A DNA stretch of 64,000 nt from Naganishia liquefaciens. Taxonomy: Eukaryota; Basidiomycota; Tremellomycetes; Filobasidiales; Filobasidiaceae. Below, in pieces: positions 37,199 through 48,114 of the stretch (its first letter is position 1; the number at the start of each line of letters is the position of its first letter). The notes beneath the pieces were generated by a model that ran no database searches, was not told the origin of the DNA, and worked only from the letters and a program-made list of their open reading frames with translations. The position numbers and the translations under genes are program-made. The stretch lies in NCBI GenBank assembly GCA_013423385.1, contig BLZA01000023.1:809782-873781 (forward strand), given 5' to 3'.

Positions 37199-39958
37199 TT
37201 ACATATCCACGTCGTCAGGGTCAATATCGCCCCGGAGATCGAGCTTTCTCTTCTTGTTCGGGCCGCCACCCTGTCCCTCTGCTACATATTGGCTCTTTGT
37301 CTTTTGCCTAAGCTTCTCCACTTCCTGCGCAGCCAGATCTGCTTCTGTCTCGGCCCACTCGAGCACCAAATGTCGACCGAGCAAATGCGTGTGTTTCAAC
37401 GCGTTCATGGCGGCCTCCGCTTCATGTCGTGTTGTAAAATCGAGGAAAGCGAATCCTCGACCTGTCGAGTTGTGCTTTTTCGGTATTCGGCAGGATTTGA
37501 GAGTTCCGAAGGCGCTGCAGAGGAATCAATACTCATCACGGCATAACGCGAAGAACCACGCACCTGAACAGATCGCGAATGTCTTTCTTGCTCGCTTCGA
37601 ACGGTACATTCTTGACAATCATCTTGGTCGTCTTGCTCTTTGCCTTGCCTGGCACAGCATCCGCTTTGCTTTCACGTGCTTCATCGCCAGCATCGCGCAT
37701 GGCGTATTTGAAGTCCAGATCGTGTCCGTCCAACTTGAACCCCTTGAGTCCCTGCATCGCCTTTGCAGCCGCTTCCCGTGTCATGAAGCCCAAGAATCCG
37801 AATCCCATACTCAGACGGGGACCAGCTGGGTTTTTCGGATCCGGCTTAGTGGAAACCCGAGCGAAAGAGTATGCCGGTAGAGACGAGAATACGGACTGGA
37901 GCCGTTCCGTGGTGGTCGCGAATGACAAGTTCTTGACGAACAGCGTGGATCCTGCTTCAGCTGTCGTGTCATTGTCTAACGCAGTAGCGGCTTCCACCCT
38001 CTGCTTAACGACGTCGGCTTCGGTCTCAGGTGCCTTGGCTGCCTGTCTAGCATCGGGTGCCGTCGAGCGCTCTTCATCAATAAGGCCCTCCGGTGCTTTC
38101 TCGAGATATACGACAGCGCTTCCTAGACGTCGATAATTAACCGCCTTGAATGCACGTCCAGCGTCATCTTCATTCTCATATTCGACAACAGCCAGTGTGC
38201 CCGCTGGAGGTAGAAGCAATCGTCGAATCGGTCCATGCGGTTCAAACAAACCTGTAAGAAGGGTGACATCGGTGCCATAGGGAATGTTCTTGACAAGCAG
38301 CATGGTAGTTGACCGTGGCGTCCGCTTTGGTTTTCCCTGTGCGTCCGTTGTTTCTGAAAGACGATCAAGCACGACACCGTGTTCCTCGAAATACGCCTTG
38401 GTTTCTGCAATGACCGAGGTTTCCGCCAATGCGAGCTTGACGGCGGATCCGACTCCGGCGAGTTTGCCATCGTCACCCTGCGTTGATTGTATTGTCGAGT
38501 CGGCATTGAGGATATCCGCTTTGGAGATGCCCATGCGAGCGGCAACGGATGATGCTACAGCGTCGCTCTGGTATGTGTCAGCGTCAGCAAATGAGAAGTG
38601 ACTAAAAACAACTTACGTTCATGTACAATGTGGCCCAATTCAGCCCCTTGCCGCTTTGCTCCTTGCGTTTCTTATCGATGTCCGCTTTAACATTGCGCTC
38701 CGTGTCCTTGCCCATTACACGACCGTTTATAACAGCGTCTGCTACACCAACCGCTAAACCATGCTTCGGTCTGCCCGGCAAGATATGCACCAAGCGTCCC
38801 ATGAGTGTACGACCATCTAAGCCCCGCCAAGCGTCCACGGCCGCCTTGGGCTCTTTGAATTGCACAAAAGCTGTGCCGAGGGGCTGCTTCGACGTTTGAG
38901 AAACGGGCAGATGGACTTCTTCGAGAATGCCGTAGGAACCGAAGGCGGTGCTGATGTCCTCGGGTGTTGTCAAGAATGAGAGGTTTCGGATGAAGAGGCG
39001 GCCCGTTGAGAGAATCTGACTTTCCTCTGTGGTGATATTTGATGTAGGTTTCTTGATGTCGTCCGCCGACGCAGCTGGTGCTGTCTCCACAACCTTGCCA
39101 GCCGCTTGCGCTTGTCTCCTCTTCAACCACTCGGCATCATCCAGCTCATCGCCAACTTCTTCAATTGCTGCAACGCCACTCTCGTCCGCTTTTGGCGTTA
39201 CGGAATCGACTAATGGCGTCAATTGACTCGGGTCACTTAGATCCTTATTCTTCATAACGTTCATAAATTCTTCTAAGCGCCCGTCCTTGGCTGATGGCGG
39301 AGCGACTTCGGGTTTTGGGGATGCTGCACGCGGCGGTGGACGAGCGTGTTTAGGTCCGAGAGCCTGTTAGACGGAGTCAGTTCCTTGTATCGCAAGCCGC
39401 TGTATTACAAAGGAGTAGAAAGCGGTAGCTGTAGCCTCAGGTTCGGATAGCACGGGCAGTCATTTCCCTCATGAGCTTCTCCACGACCTGGGAACCGAAT
39501 ATCTTTCGCTTCTGAGCTTTTCCGACTGTGTGGACCCTTGTTCATAGTCAAGCTTTGTGAATCCCCATCCCGAAGCTCTCGAAGACTGCGCTAGACCAAC
39601 GTCTCCCGTCGAACGCATTTCTGTGCTGATTGCTTCGGTTCACGAATTGTCTCGCGTGACTCACCTCCTCTCTCACTTCCTCCACTTTGACCCTCATCCC
39701 GCCTACCATGCTCCCTTCCAACCAAGCCTGAGCCTTTCCTGCTTCCTCATTGTTCCTGTAACCAACAAATGCGAATCTCCGTTTGGCCACTACCTTGACA
39801 TCGGTAATTACACATCCCTTCAACGCCTCGGGCTGTTCGAGATGTGCACGCAAAGACGCCGGGGTGGTGGTTGGCGGCAAGTTTCTGATGATGAGACGCG
39901 ATGACCTGCAAGACATGGTCAGTTTGAGATTGAACGCGCAAGACATGGAAACGCACAT
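37199..39958 (-). CDS. MRD1: Mrd1/RBM19 multiple RNA-recognition-motif protein
   Basis: Nucleolar five-RRM protein that binds pre-rRNA and U3 sites during 18S processing. Minus-strand exons: 39957..39958 (AT only), 39665..39905, 38617..39363, 37564..38567 and 37199..37514, about 769 residues. RRM cores: SRLIIRNLPPTTTP (RRM1), GRLFIRNLSFLTTPEDISTA, TMLLVKNIPYGTDVT, STLFVKNLSFATTTERL and TKMIVKNVPFEASKKDIRDL with GRGFAFLDF. The C-terminus is PNKKRKLDLRGD. The initiator appears split by a 51-nt intron (AT^G, 39906..39956). The 301-nt gap between 39364 and 39664 is long for an intron here; both sides are phase 0, so a direct join works, but a missed small exon is possible. Confidence 0.92.
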
Positions 39959-40211
39959 TTCGAATTCGCTTGACTGCCACTGATACTCGGCGGAAGCATG
40001 GGCTGCTCATCACCAGTCTGCATGAATCGTTCAGCCAGAAACATGCAGCGGTTTCAGAAGCACGTGACGCCACCCTCACCAAAAATTATGCATCCGCTCG
40101 ATCAGCATCCGACCGGCGTTGCGAATTGCAATGTGTGCGTGAATTTCGAAAGATTCGCATGTGAATGGGATGGGATGCAGAGGCAACGGGAAAGGCAATC
40201 ACGGTATCGCA

Positions 40212-41919
40212 ATGGTCAAGTCCAGTGTCATCGCCAAAAAGCAGTCCAAAAAGCAGCGCTCGGGAAAGTCAGGTGGCCCGGGAACGGCAGGTGCTACGCA
40301 GGAGACAGCGGAGCAAGCGATGGAGCGCGCGCATGGGTTGATTGCGAGACAGGATTTCGATGCGGCGGTGACGGTGTTGGAGGGCCTCTTGACAAGGGGT
40401 GAGGATGCAACAGCGCGGGAGCTGATCGGAGTGGTTGAATGCGAGCGAGGCGAAGTTGAGAAAGGTAGAGAGGTGAGTGGGTTGTTCAAGGACGAGCAGA
40501 TGTCGTAGGGCGTGAGCGATGTACTGGGTATCGGCAGGGGGCAAGATCGATGCGTCTCACTTGCGTAAAGACTTCATACGGGTTAGCATCGAGGGTCACG
40601 CCAGGAGGAACCTGTGTAGGAGATAAGCACAGGCAGAGGCCTAACGGGGGCGTTGGAACGCTTCTCGAGGCTGACAGGATACTGATCAAGATTGGCTACT
40701 TTGGCATGCGAAGTGCCAGCGAGCTTTCAGCGATCTTGCTCTGCCCAGAATGCGATGCCCTGGGATCGTGGAGTAGCTTATCGCTTCGGCAGCGGTCACA
40801 ATCAGCACAGGCTCGGCTGTAAATGCTATTCTCAGACACCAGGTTCAGGTCACCGGGACAAGCGCAGTCATCCGAATCTCGTTCACAGGCGCAATATCGT
40901 CGTTTCCATCTTACTAATACTCTTCTCGTAGCATCTGCTTAAACTGCTGAAAATAAATCCTGAACACTCATCGGCGACACCACACCTCTATCTCGCTCAA
41001 ACGGCTCTTACGCCGCGCGACGCTCTCGCCTCATACGAATCAGCACTGAAAATTCTGCAAAAACGCCTCGAGGCTCTTTCTGATGGGAAATCCACTGAAG
41101 AGGATACCGAGGACGAGATCAAAAAGGAATGTGTCATGGTGTTCGTTGCGATGGTTGAAATCTGGATGAGTGACTTATGGTATGTTTGTACCCTTGACTC
41201 TCGCATACATCGTCGATACTGACTTTCTCCCTCGAAAGCTTCGAGGCCGACGCCCCAACGCACTGCAACGCTCTCATCAGCCGCGCTCTTGAGATATCGC
41301 CGCAAGACCCGGATGCCCTTCTCACCCTCGCCTCGATCCGCATGTCAGAATCTCGGCCAGAAGAGGCACGAGAAATCGTTGTCGCCGTCGCCGACCGTGT
41401 GGCACGCATAGCCGAACATCTTGAGGCAAAGGAGGACACCGAGGTCACTGTTGCTGCTATGGACGAAGATCGAGACCTCGAACTACCCCCGATACAGACA
41501 CGCGGCTTGCTGGCGCGTCTTCTGCTCGAACACGAAGACTACCCGTTAGCGTTGCGCATGGTCGAGACGATTCGAAGTGAAGACGACGAGGACGTTGAGG
41601 GGTGTTATCTCGAAGGATGGGGATGGTACTGCCGCGGCAAGGCACTCGAAGAGGCTTCGAAGGAAAAAGACGACGCTGGTGTTACCGTAGAGGAATGCTA
41701 TATGGAGGCGCTGAGTGCGCTGCTCGAATGCCAATCGGTACGTTATGTGTTGTCCCGCAAAGCGAATGGCTGTCTAAAATGCACACAAAGCTGCACATCC
41801 AACAGGACCACCCAGACGAAGGCATTCTCACACATACCAATGAACTCGTCGCGGAGCTCGAGGGTAAGGGAATCAAGGTAGAAGTGGAGGACGAGGAGGG
41901 TGATGTTGAAATGCAATAG
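40212..41919 (+). CDS. ACL4: TPR protein, Acl4-like ribosomal-protein chaperone
   Basis: TPR-repeat protein of 378 residues from exons 40212..40472, 40932..41179, 41239..41737 and 41791..41919. It starts with a basic segment (MVKSSVIAKKQSKKQRSGKS), then helical TPR units: AMERAHGLIARQDFDAAVTV, LISRALEISPQDPDALLTLA, LLARLLLEHEDYPLALRMVE, GWGWYCRGKALEEA, EECYMEALSALLECQ. The tail is acidic (EVEDEEGDVEMQ). This order and tail resemble Acl4, the dedicated assembly chaperone of ribosomal protein uL4 (Rpl4). The TPR class is clear; the Acl4 assignment is by resemblance. Intron 1 is 459 nt, and introns 2 and 3 end in AAG. A Met at 40161 is an alternative start. Confidence 0.78.
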
Positions 41920-42151
41920 ACTCTGAAGGCAGGTCCATAGACCCAGAGTCGGAATGCAAAGGTTGTACTCGAAACAATTGATGATCGACTGTAACACGCC
42001 TCGCCTATAAGTATTATATGGCGCGCGCGGATACAAATAATACCCGTGCTCAGTCATCCGACCGATCTGTCCAGCCAGCTAGATCTGGCAAGTTATCTGT
42101 TGATCCTTGGCATCATCCTCCTTGCCCCGCACGCCATACGCACACTACACC

Positions 42152-43814
42152 ATGGGCCTCTCGCTATCCCGACTATATTCGTCGCTCAGCTCGCTCGCTC
42201 GATGGGGAAAAGAGAAGGAAGTGCGGATCTTGATGGTCGGCTTGGACAGTGCGGGAAAGGTGAGTTCGTTTGTTGGGCTTGTTGTTGGATTTGTGCCAGG
42301 GATCGTCACCTGAACCTGTCCGTACCGTTCTGGACAAGGTAAAAGAGGCCGCCTGGAGCAGAATTGAAGGTCTGCGCCGCATGGTTAGACGGGTGCGCAT
42401 ACGGAGGGTCTTCTGCAGTTCTTGATGCTACTCCTCACGCGGTGAGACGACGATTCGGGCATTCTGCTAGGCGGCGAGTCTGCAGGCTGAATCTCCAAGG
42501 TATTCAATGGTCGGAGCGTCGACACATCACAGAAATACCATCGTCAGTAATGCCAATCTCAATACCACGGTGAACGTCAAGGTTCTGTTTTCTCGGCGAT
42601 GCGGTTCAATTGGCTTTGGTGAATAAGTGGAGAGTCACAGATGGTCGTGGAAGGCCCGCTCAGGTTCCAGAATACTACGTGATCCAGTCTTCAAAACGTA
42701 GAGTCGTCGCAAAAGGAATTTCCGGGATTGCGCTCCGACATACAGTGCCACGACAGATGCCGTCTCAGGTAGTTACAAGGTTTCCCCAGTTTATGTCATC
42801 CGCGAGCCATCCATCGATGCCGATCGAGGACACAGATCCTTCTTACACCCGCAGCTGTCTGGACGTATATGTCATCGTCCTGATCTCGCCTGCCTTGTTC
42901 TTGAGCCGCATTCGTTCGATTGAGTGCTGATCATTATATCACTTTTCACAGACGACAATTCTTTATCGCTTACAGGTCAGTCTTCCGTCTCCGCTCTCTC
43001 TGCGACGGATAACAAAACATATACCGCCGCCTTCTCATTCACTTATAACCTGTCTCGCCTTGGCAAACAGATAGGAGAAGTTGTGTCAACGATACCAAGT
43101 ACAGCTTCAAATGGCTGCTATCCTTACTATCACTGATTGTTTGCCTCCTACTCCTTTCCCCAGCGATCGGGTTCAATGTCGAGACAGTATCATACAAGAA
43201 CATTAATTTCCAGGTCTGGGATCTTGGAGGTCAGTGAGAAGTGGGACATGTGAACCGTCAGGATAGTTTGCTGACAGTCCTTGGGTCCTTCCCACACAGG
43301 TCAATCAAGTATTCGGTGCGTATCCGGCTCGGTCCAAGTTGATATTCTGGGGACGCCCGCTGACTGCTGTCATGCAGGCCGTATTGGAGATGCTATTATG
43401 CAAACACACAGGTGGGTGGTCCTGACATTCCTCTTGGAGACCTGTCTGAACGCTTGACTTCGCACATAGGCAATCATCTATGTCATAGATTCGTCCGACG
43501 TGGCCAGACTGCCGACATCAAGATCAGAACTACTGACGATGCTGAGTGAGGACGAGCTGAAAAACGTACCTGTTTTGGTGTTCGCCAACAAGCAGGCAAG
43601 TCTTTATGTACAAGTGACCGCCACGTATGCTCACTGCAATTCTTTCTGAGTTCAGGACGCTCCAGGAGCCCTCTCACCAGCCGAGATTTCGGATAAACTG
43701 GGCCTCGCAGGGGGAGAAAAGGGTCGGGAATGGTCTGTCCGCGGCAGCTGCGCCATCAAGGGCGAGGGGTTGGAAGAAGGTCTCGATTGGCTTGTGAATA
43801 CGATACAGAAATAG
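42152..43814 (+). CDS. ARL1: ARF-like GTPase Arl1
   Basis: Golgi small GTPase that recruits GRIP-domain golgins. Eight exons: 42152..42259, 42952..42975, 43071..43098, 43164..43229, 43300..43315, 43378..43411, 43470..43595 and 43656..43814, giving 186 residues. Motifs: N-terminal Gly-2 for myristoylation (MGLSLSRL), P-loop GLDSAGKT (30-37), STIPTIGFNVET (switch 1), WDLGGQ (switch 2), NKQD (132-135) and [15 protein letters not shown]. Arl1 is favoured over Arf1 by the switch region and the [16 protein letters not shown] segment. Exon 5 is 16 nt. The last intron has a GC donor (CAG^gcaagt). Intron 1 is 692 nt, the longest in the window. Confidence 0.95.
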
Positions 43815-44140
43815 CCGCTCCGGCGTGTAGCATTGGCAGCCTAGTGCTGTACCAGAATAATATTGTTTGCAGAAACGGTGACAGCAATTGCACATATATA
43901 CCTTGGCTTGGCGATCATGGGTCTTTGGACTGCACTGTGTTGTAACGGAAGCCGAGAAACTCGAAAGTTGGCAGGCGAGACCGGCCGGCGGACCTGGTTG
44001 GAGACCTGAAAAACGAAGTTTGAGAACTCAATATGGTTCATGGGTTCCCCTTGCGCGGGATGAGGTAGACCACCTAGCCCACGAACAATCACATGAAAGA
44101 TTCTTTGGCTACATTGTACACACTTCGCATCCGTTGTATC

Positions 44141-46061
44141 TCACTTTGCTACAGCGTGCTCCCAAATTGCCTTGAGCAGCTTCGTGGAGTCTTTCGGATA
44201 CCGCTTGAAGTCGTGCTGTCGATCGACATAAGTGACACCGAATCTGGGTGTATAGCCGAACATCCTGTTTGAGCAGCTCAGACACAAGGGTCGCAAGCCA
44301 CACCTCGATGTTGTACTCACCACTCCAGATTGTCCAGCAAGCTCCAGCCCATGTACCCGCTGATCTTGATTCCATCGTCTCGCACGGCCTCGACCAATTC
44401 CTTGACGTAGCCATTGTAATACGTCTGTCGCTGTGTGTCATTCACGACTTCTTCCAGCGTCATTTCCGCTTCGCCATCCGTGGCGAAGCCGTTCTCCGTG
44501 ATAACAATCGGGATCCCATTTTCTTTGCAGTATTTGTCCCAGCAGTATTGCAGAAGCTTCCTGAAGCCCCACGGTACATCAAGCGGATGATCGCGGAAAC
44601 CCCGGTTTCCGATAACCTGGCCGTTCTTGTCGAAGGCGGAAAGCTCGACGTTTCCTGCAAAGAAGAAAGCGACCTTGTCCTGCACCGTTGAATCGGCTTC
44701 GTACACCTTGTTGGTATCCAGCTTCTTTCCGGTGGCGTATTTGGTACCGTAATGATTCAAACCAAAGCTAGAGGCAGTCCTGGCGTGAGCTTGTCATGTT
44801 TATGGAATCAGACGCTATGCCACTCACAAGTCAGACGACCCTTTGAGCACCTTCCACTCTTCCGGACTGAAATCCGGGAAAGCTTCCCCAAACCTTTCCT
44901 TGAGGATCGGGTTCAGTTTACCGTTATCTGCACAAGCTCAACATCGTCAATATAGTATGGACATAGACGTGACCATGCCACATACAAACGGGGTCTGCAA
45001 ACTGTCGAGTGGACTGATTTAGCGGCATAGAATACATCGGCGCACGCAGACTTACCCAACCAAGAACCGATGCAAGCGATTGTTCGGCACAAGCTCTGGC
45101 TTCGGGAGAGTCATCGATCGGTGCAGCCCAATCGCAGTTCTGCAATGGGTGCGGTAAGCCCCGATGACGCTCTGATCTTCGTGAAAGTGACGTACCAGAG
45201 TGATACCAATTTGTCCTCCCTGTTTTGCTTGATACTGCTTCCTATAGAGGTCAACGGTGTAGCCGTGCACAAGCAAGAGATTTCTCGCGTGGCTGTTTGC
45301 GAGTTCGCAAGATAGTGAGCGGTATTTTCCGGAAGGAGGTCATGGAAACACTTGCGTGAAGGGACTTTTGCGCGCGTCCCACTTGGGAACCAGGCCGAAC
45401 GAAGACAAAGCCGTGGCGACGAGTGGCTACAGAGTGGGACTGATCAATATCTGCTGCTGAACCTCTGCTAGGGCTTACCTCGTTCAGAGTAATCCAATTC
45501 TTTACACGATCTCCGAAGTGGTCAAACAGTAATTGAGAGTATGAAACAAAATCTTCCACGATTCGAGACGAATCATCCGTAGCAAGCCCATTGTACCTCT
45601 TCTGAAGCTCGAGGGGAAGGTCCCAATGGTAGATCGTGACCCAAGGGGTAATTCCCGCTTCAAGCAGAGCGTTAATCTAAAGACCCGAATACATGAGTTA
45701 TGCCACGAAGTACGGCGAGGACCTGACTGACCAATTGGTCGTAGTATGCAATCCCCTTTTCATTAACCGGGTCGTCTTTCCCGCCCAACGGCTTCACGCG
45801 AGACCAACTGATCGAGAACCTGTACGCCGAGCTCCCATACTCCTTTAGCAATGCGATGTCGTCGCGGAACCTGTTGTACGAATCGACGGCTTCGTTACCG
45901 TTCTCCTGGTCTTTGAGGTACTCGTCCCAGATAGATGGTCCTCTGCCGTCTTGCTCGTAGCCTCCTTCGATCTGGTAGGAAGCTGAGGCATACCCATACT
46001 GGAAGTCAGGGGGCAAGATACCTTTCAAAGAGGGATCTTGGGCGATGCTGTTGGTGATCAT
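44141..46061 (-). CDS. GH1 beta-glucosidase, cytosolic type
   Basis: Retaining glycoside hydrolase family 1 enzyme, probably a beta-glucosidase acting on cellobiose or aryl-glucosides. Nine minus-strand exons: 45732..46061, 45479..45676, 45350..45426, 45196..45292, 45056..45139, 44986..45001, 44828..44927, 44321..44767 and 44141..44264, giving 490 residues, the normal size. Signatures: [40 protein letters not shown], acid/base Glu in WITLNEP (E176), GLNHYGT, nucleophile in IVITENGFA (about E392), [10 protein letters not shown] and RFGVTYVD. There is no signal peptide at [14 protein letters not shown], so it is probably intracellular. The join 45350 to 45292 uses a weak donor (gtttcc). It starts back to back with the GH88/GH105-like gene. 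Confidence 0.94.
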
Positions 46062-46135
46062 GATCCAAAGTACGGCGCAAAGACAACTTGATGGAAATTT
46101 CGTCGTCCCTAGGTTGGGCTGGCAGAGCTCTTGGC

Positions 46136-46143
46136 TATATATA
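46136..46143 (-). promoter_or_regulatory. TATA box of the GH1 gene
   Basis: TATATATA lies 75 bp upstream of the GH1 start codon on the minus strand. This is a good distance for a TATA-driven start with a short 5' UTR. It lies in the shared 441-bp interval between the two divergent glycosidase genes, nearer the GH1 gene. Confidence 0.5.
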
Positions 46144-46502
46144 CTCGCATGGTTTTGGCGCGAGACGACAGCGATCCGCTCTGACTCTTCATCCTACGGC
46201 GGCGGCCTCTACACGAAGCGGGACCTATGAGTGAACGGCGATCATGGAAAAGATTCCCCGCGAAATTCTCCAGACAATACTGGTTAGTATCGCCGCGCGG
46301 TACTGCTTTGAATCCAGAACATGCGATAGCTAGCAATGTGCAGGAATGATGACGAATCACCAAAGGAAGTACTCTACTCCTAACTGATCAATGGTAGCCG
46401 GCTGATGCAGTTCCCACAGTTATAGGGTTAGATTGCCTATCTCTTCGAATCCACCCTCAGCGACACCCGCACCGAAGACCGTAGACGCAAAAACACCGCT
46501 CG

Positions 46503-48114
46503 ATGTCACCTTTACAGCCTCTGGACGAAGGATTGCTAGAAGAGGTAGTGCGTCACGGAGTAGAACTCTCCAAGGGCAGGTGAATTTGCTTGTGATGATT
46601 GGAAGTGCTTCAGGGCGCTTACATCCCTTTTATTGTCTTTCAGCTGGGAAATCGGCAAGTCTCCTATTGTAGCTCCTGTGCTTTGCCTTGCTGATTTTTC
46701 AGTCCGCGAACAGGTACCCTGTTTCAAGCTCGACTGGAATACGACCATCCCGGACTCACTCCTTTCGGAAATGAAAAGAATCTCATTCCCCCTCGCTCCC
46801 TACTCGATCTTCCAGCTCTAGTCCTACACGTAGCGAAGGATACGCTCAATGCTCGTCCTACATCGGACGACTTCCCGGCGGGAAAAGGACAAGTTTTGTG
46901 TCGGGACGACGCTGCCGGTGATCCCGCGAGCCTCGGGATCGCCTGCCTGCTGTTCGCTCTGGCAGAGGAAGGTGATGTAGCGTCTGGAGGAAGCGAAAGA
47001 CTTGTGGTGCGGGATGTCAGCATGTTGCAGGCAGTCAGGCTGGAAGCCGAGTTTCTGGAGAAGGACGCGTGCAGGGTGAGTTGCTGAAGATGTTCGATAG
47101 CAACTCACCAAGCGCCTTGCTGGTTACCACCGCTACAGACAGAGGATGGTGCCATCTCTCATCGCCTGAAACATCTTTCATTGTGGGCAGACTTTGTGTA
47201 TATGGTTCCCCCTTTCCTCGTGAGCGCATCGGGTGACAAGTTGTGAAAGAAACGGACCCTCATAAGCTCCACTAGGCGTTCCTGGGCTTGATGAGTGATG
47301 ACCAAGATCAGCAAACGAGCTACTTCCAAGCCGCATATGATCAATGCCGACTGTACCGACAATATCTGCGCAGGGGCGATGGACTTTGGAAACACATTAT
47401 CATGGGCCCGGACAAGATTGATCCATGGCCATGGGCGACGAGTAAGCGGTGCTGCCTTTTTTCAGCGAACGGACGCTGACACGTATACAGGCAATGGATG
47501 GGCTGCAGCTGGAATGTTAAGAGTGCATGCGACTCTGCAGAAAGCCGATCAGGAGATGCGTAGTCGCTTTCGCTCGCAATTGACTGACCTCGGCATTTGG
47601 GCGCTCGAGATCATCAAAGCCGCCGCCGAACATGTCGTGAGTAGCCATATCGTCTTCTGGTGACTTCTAGTGATCTGCAATAACCGCTGTGTACTTATGT
47701 AGGACTCACAAGGCATGGTCAGGGAGTACATCGATGAGCCCGACTTTGAAGGAGAATCTTGCGGGACGGCGCTTCTTGCGTATGCAGCATAGTGAGTAGC
47801 GGTTGTGCTCTCCATGTTCCACCCTGTCTCGTCTCGCTCACCTTGTCAATCTCAAAATTCCTTCCTGTTATAGCCGCCTTGCCTACCTCGGCATTTCCCA
47901 CGAATTTGTACCTTTCGCTGAACGAGCCCGAAAGGCTGTTCATCGCAATATATCACCGCAGGGTCTGCTAGAGAAGGTGTGCGATATAGTTGATGAGAGG
48001 AAATGGAGGGAACGCAGTGCGGAGGGACAAGCATTCGTGATCATGCTGGAGGCAGCTGCCAGGGACTATGTCGAATCCTTATCCTCAAGAAATGGAATCC
48101 GCACTCCGGAGTGA
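46503..48114 (+). CDS. six-hairpin glycosidase, GH88/GH105-like
   Basis: (Alpha/alpha)6-barrel protein of the GH88/GH105-type superfamily, whose known members remove unsaturated uronic acids from pectin-derived oligosaccharides. Eight exons: 46503..46579, 46644..46658, 46703..47075, 47139..47219, 47276..47441, 47491..47636, 47703..47791 and 47874..48114, giving 395 residues. Recognisable segments: GVELSKGSWEIG, LWADFVYMVPPFLAFLG, YLRRGDGLWKHIIMG, WPWATSNGWAAAGMLRV, GESCGTALLAYAAYRLAYLG. The SNGWAAAGM segment and the preceding WKH stretch are typical of the fungal group. There is no signal peptide. Exon 2 is a 15-nt microexon coding the WEIG region. The exact substrate cannot be read from the sequence. 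Confidence 0.85.

Noticed and set aside
42364-42930. Open frames inside ARL1 intron 1
   Set aside because: They lie within a required intron and show no coding bias; treated as intronic sequence.
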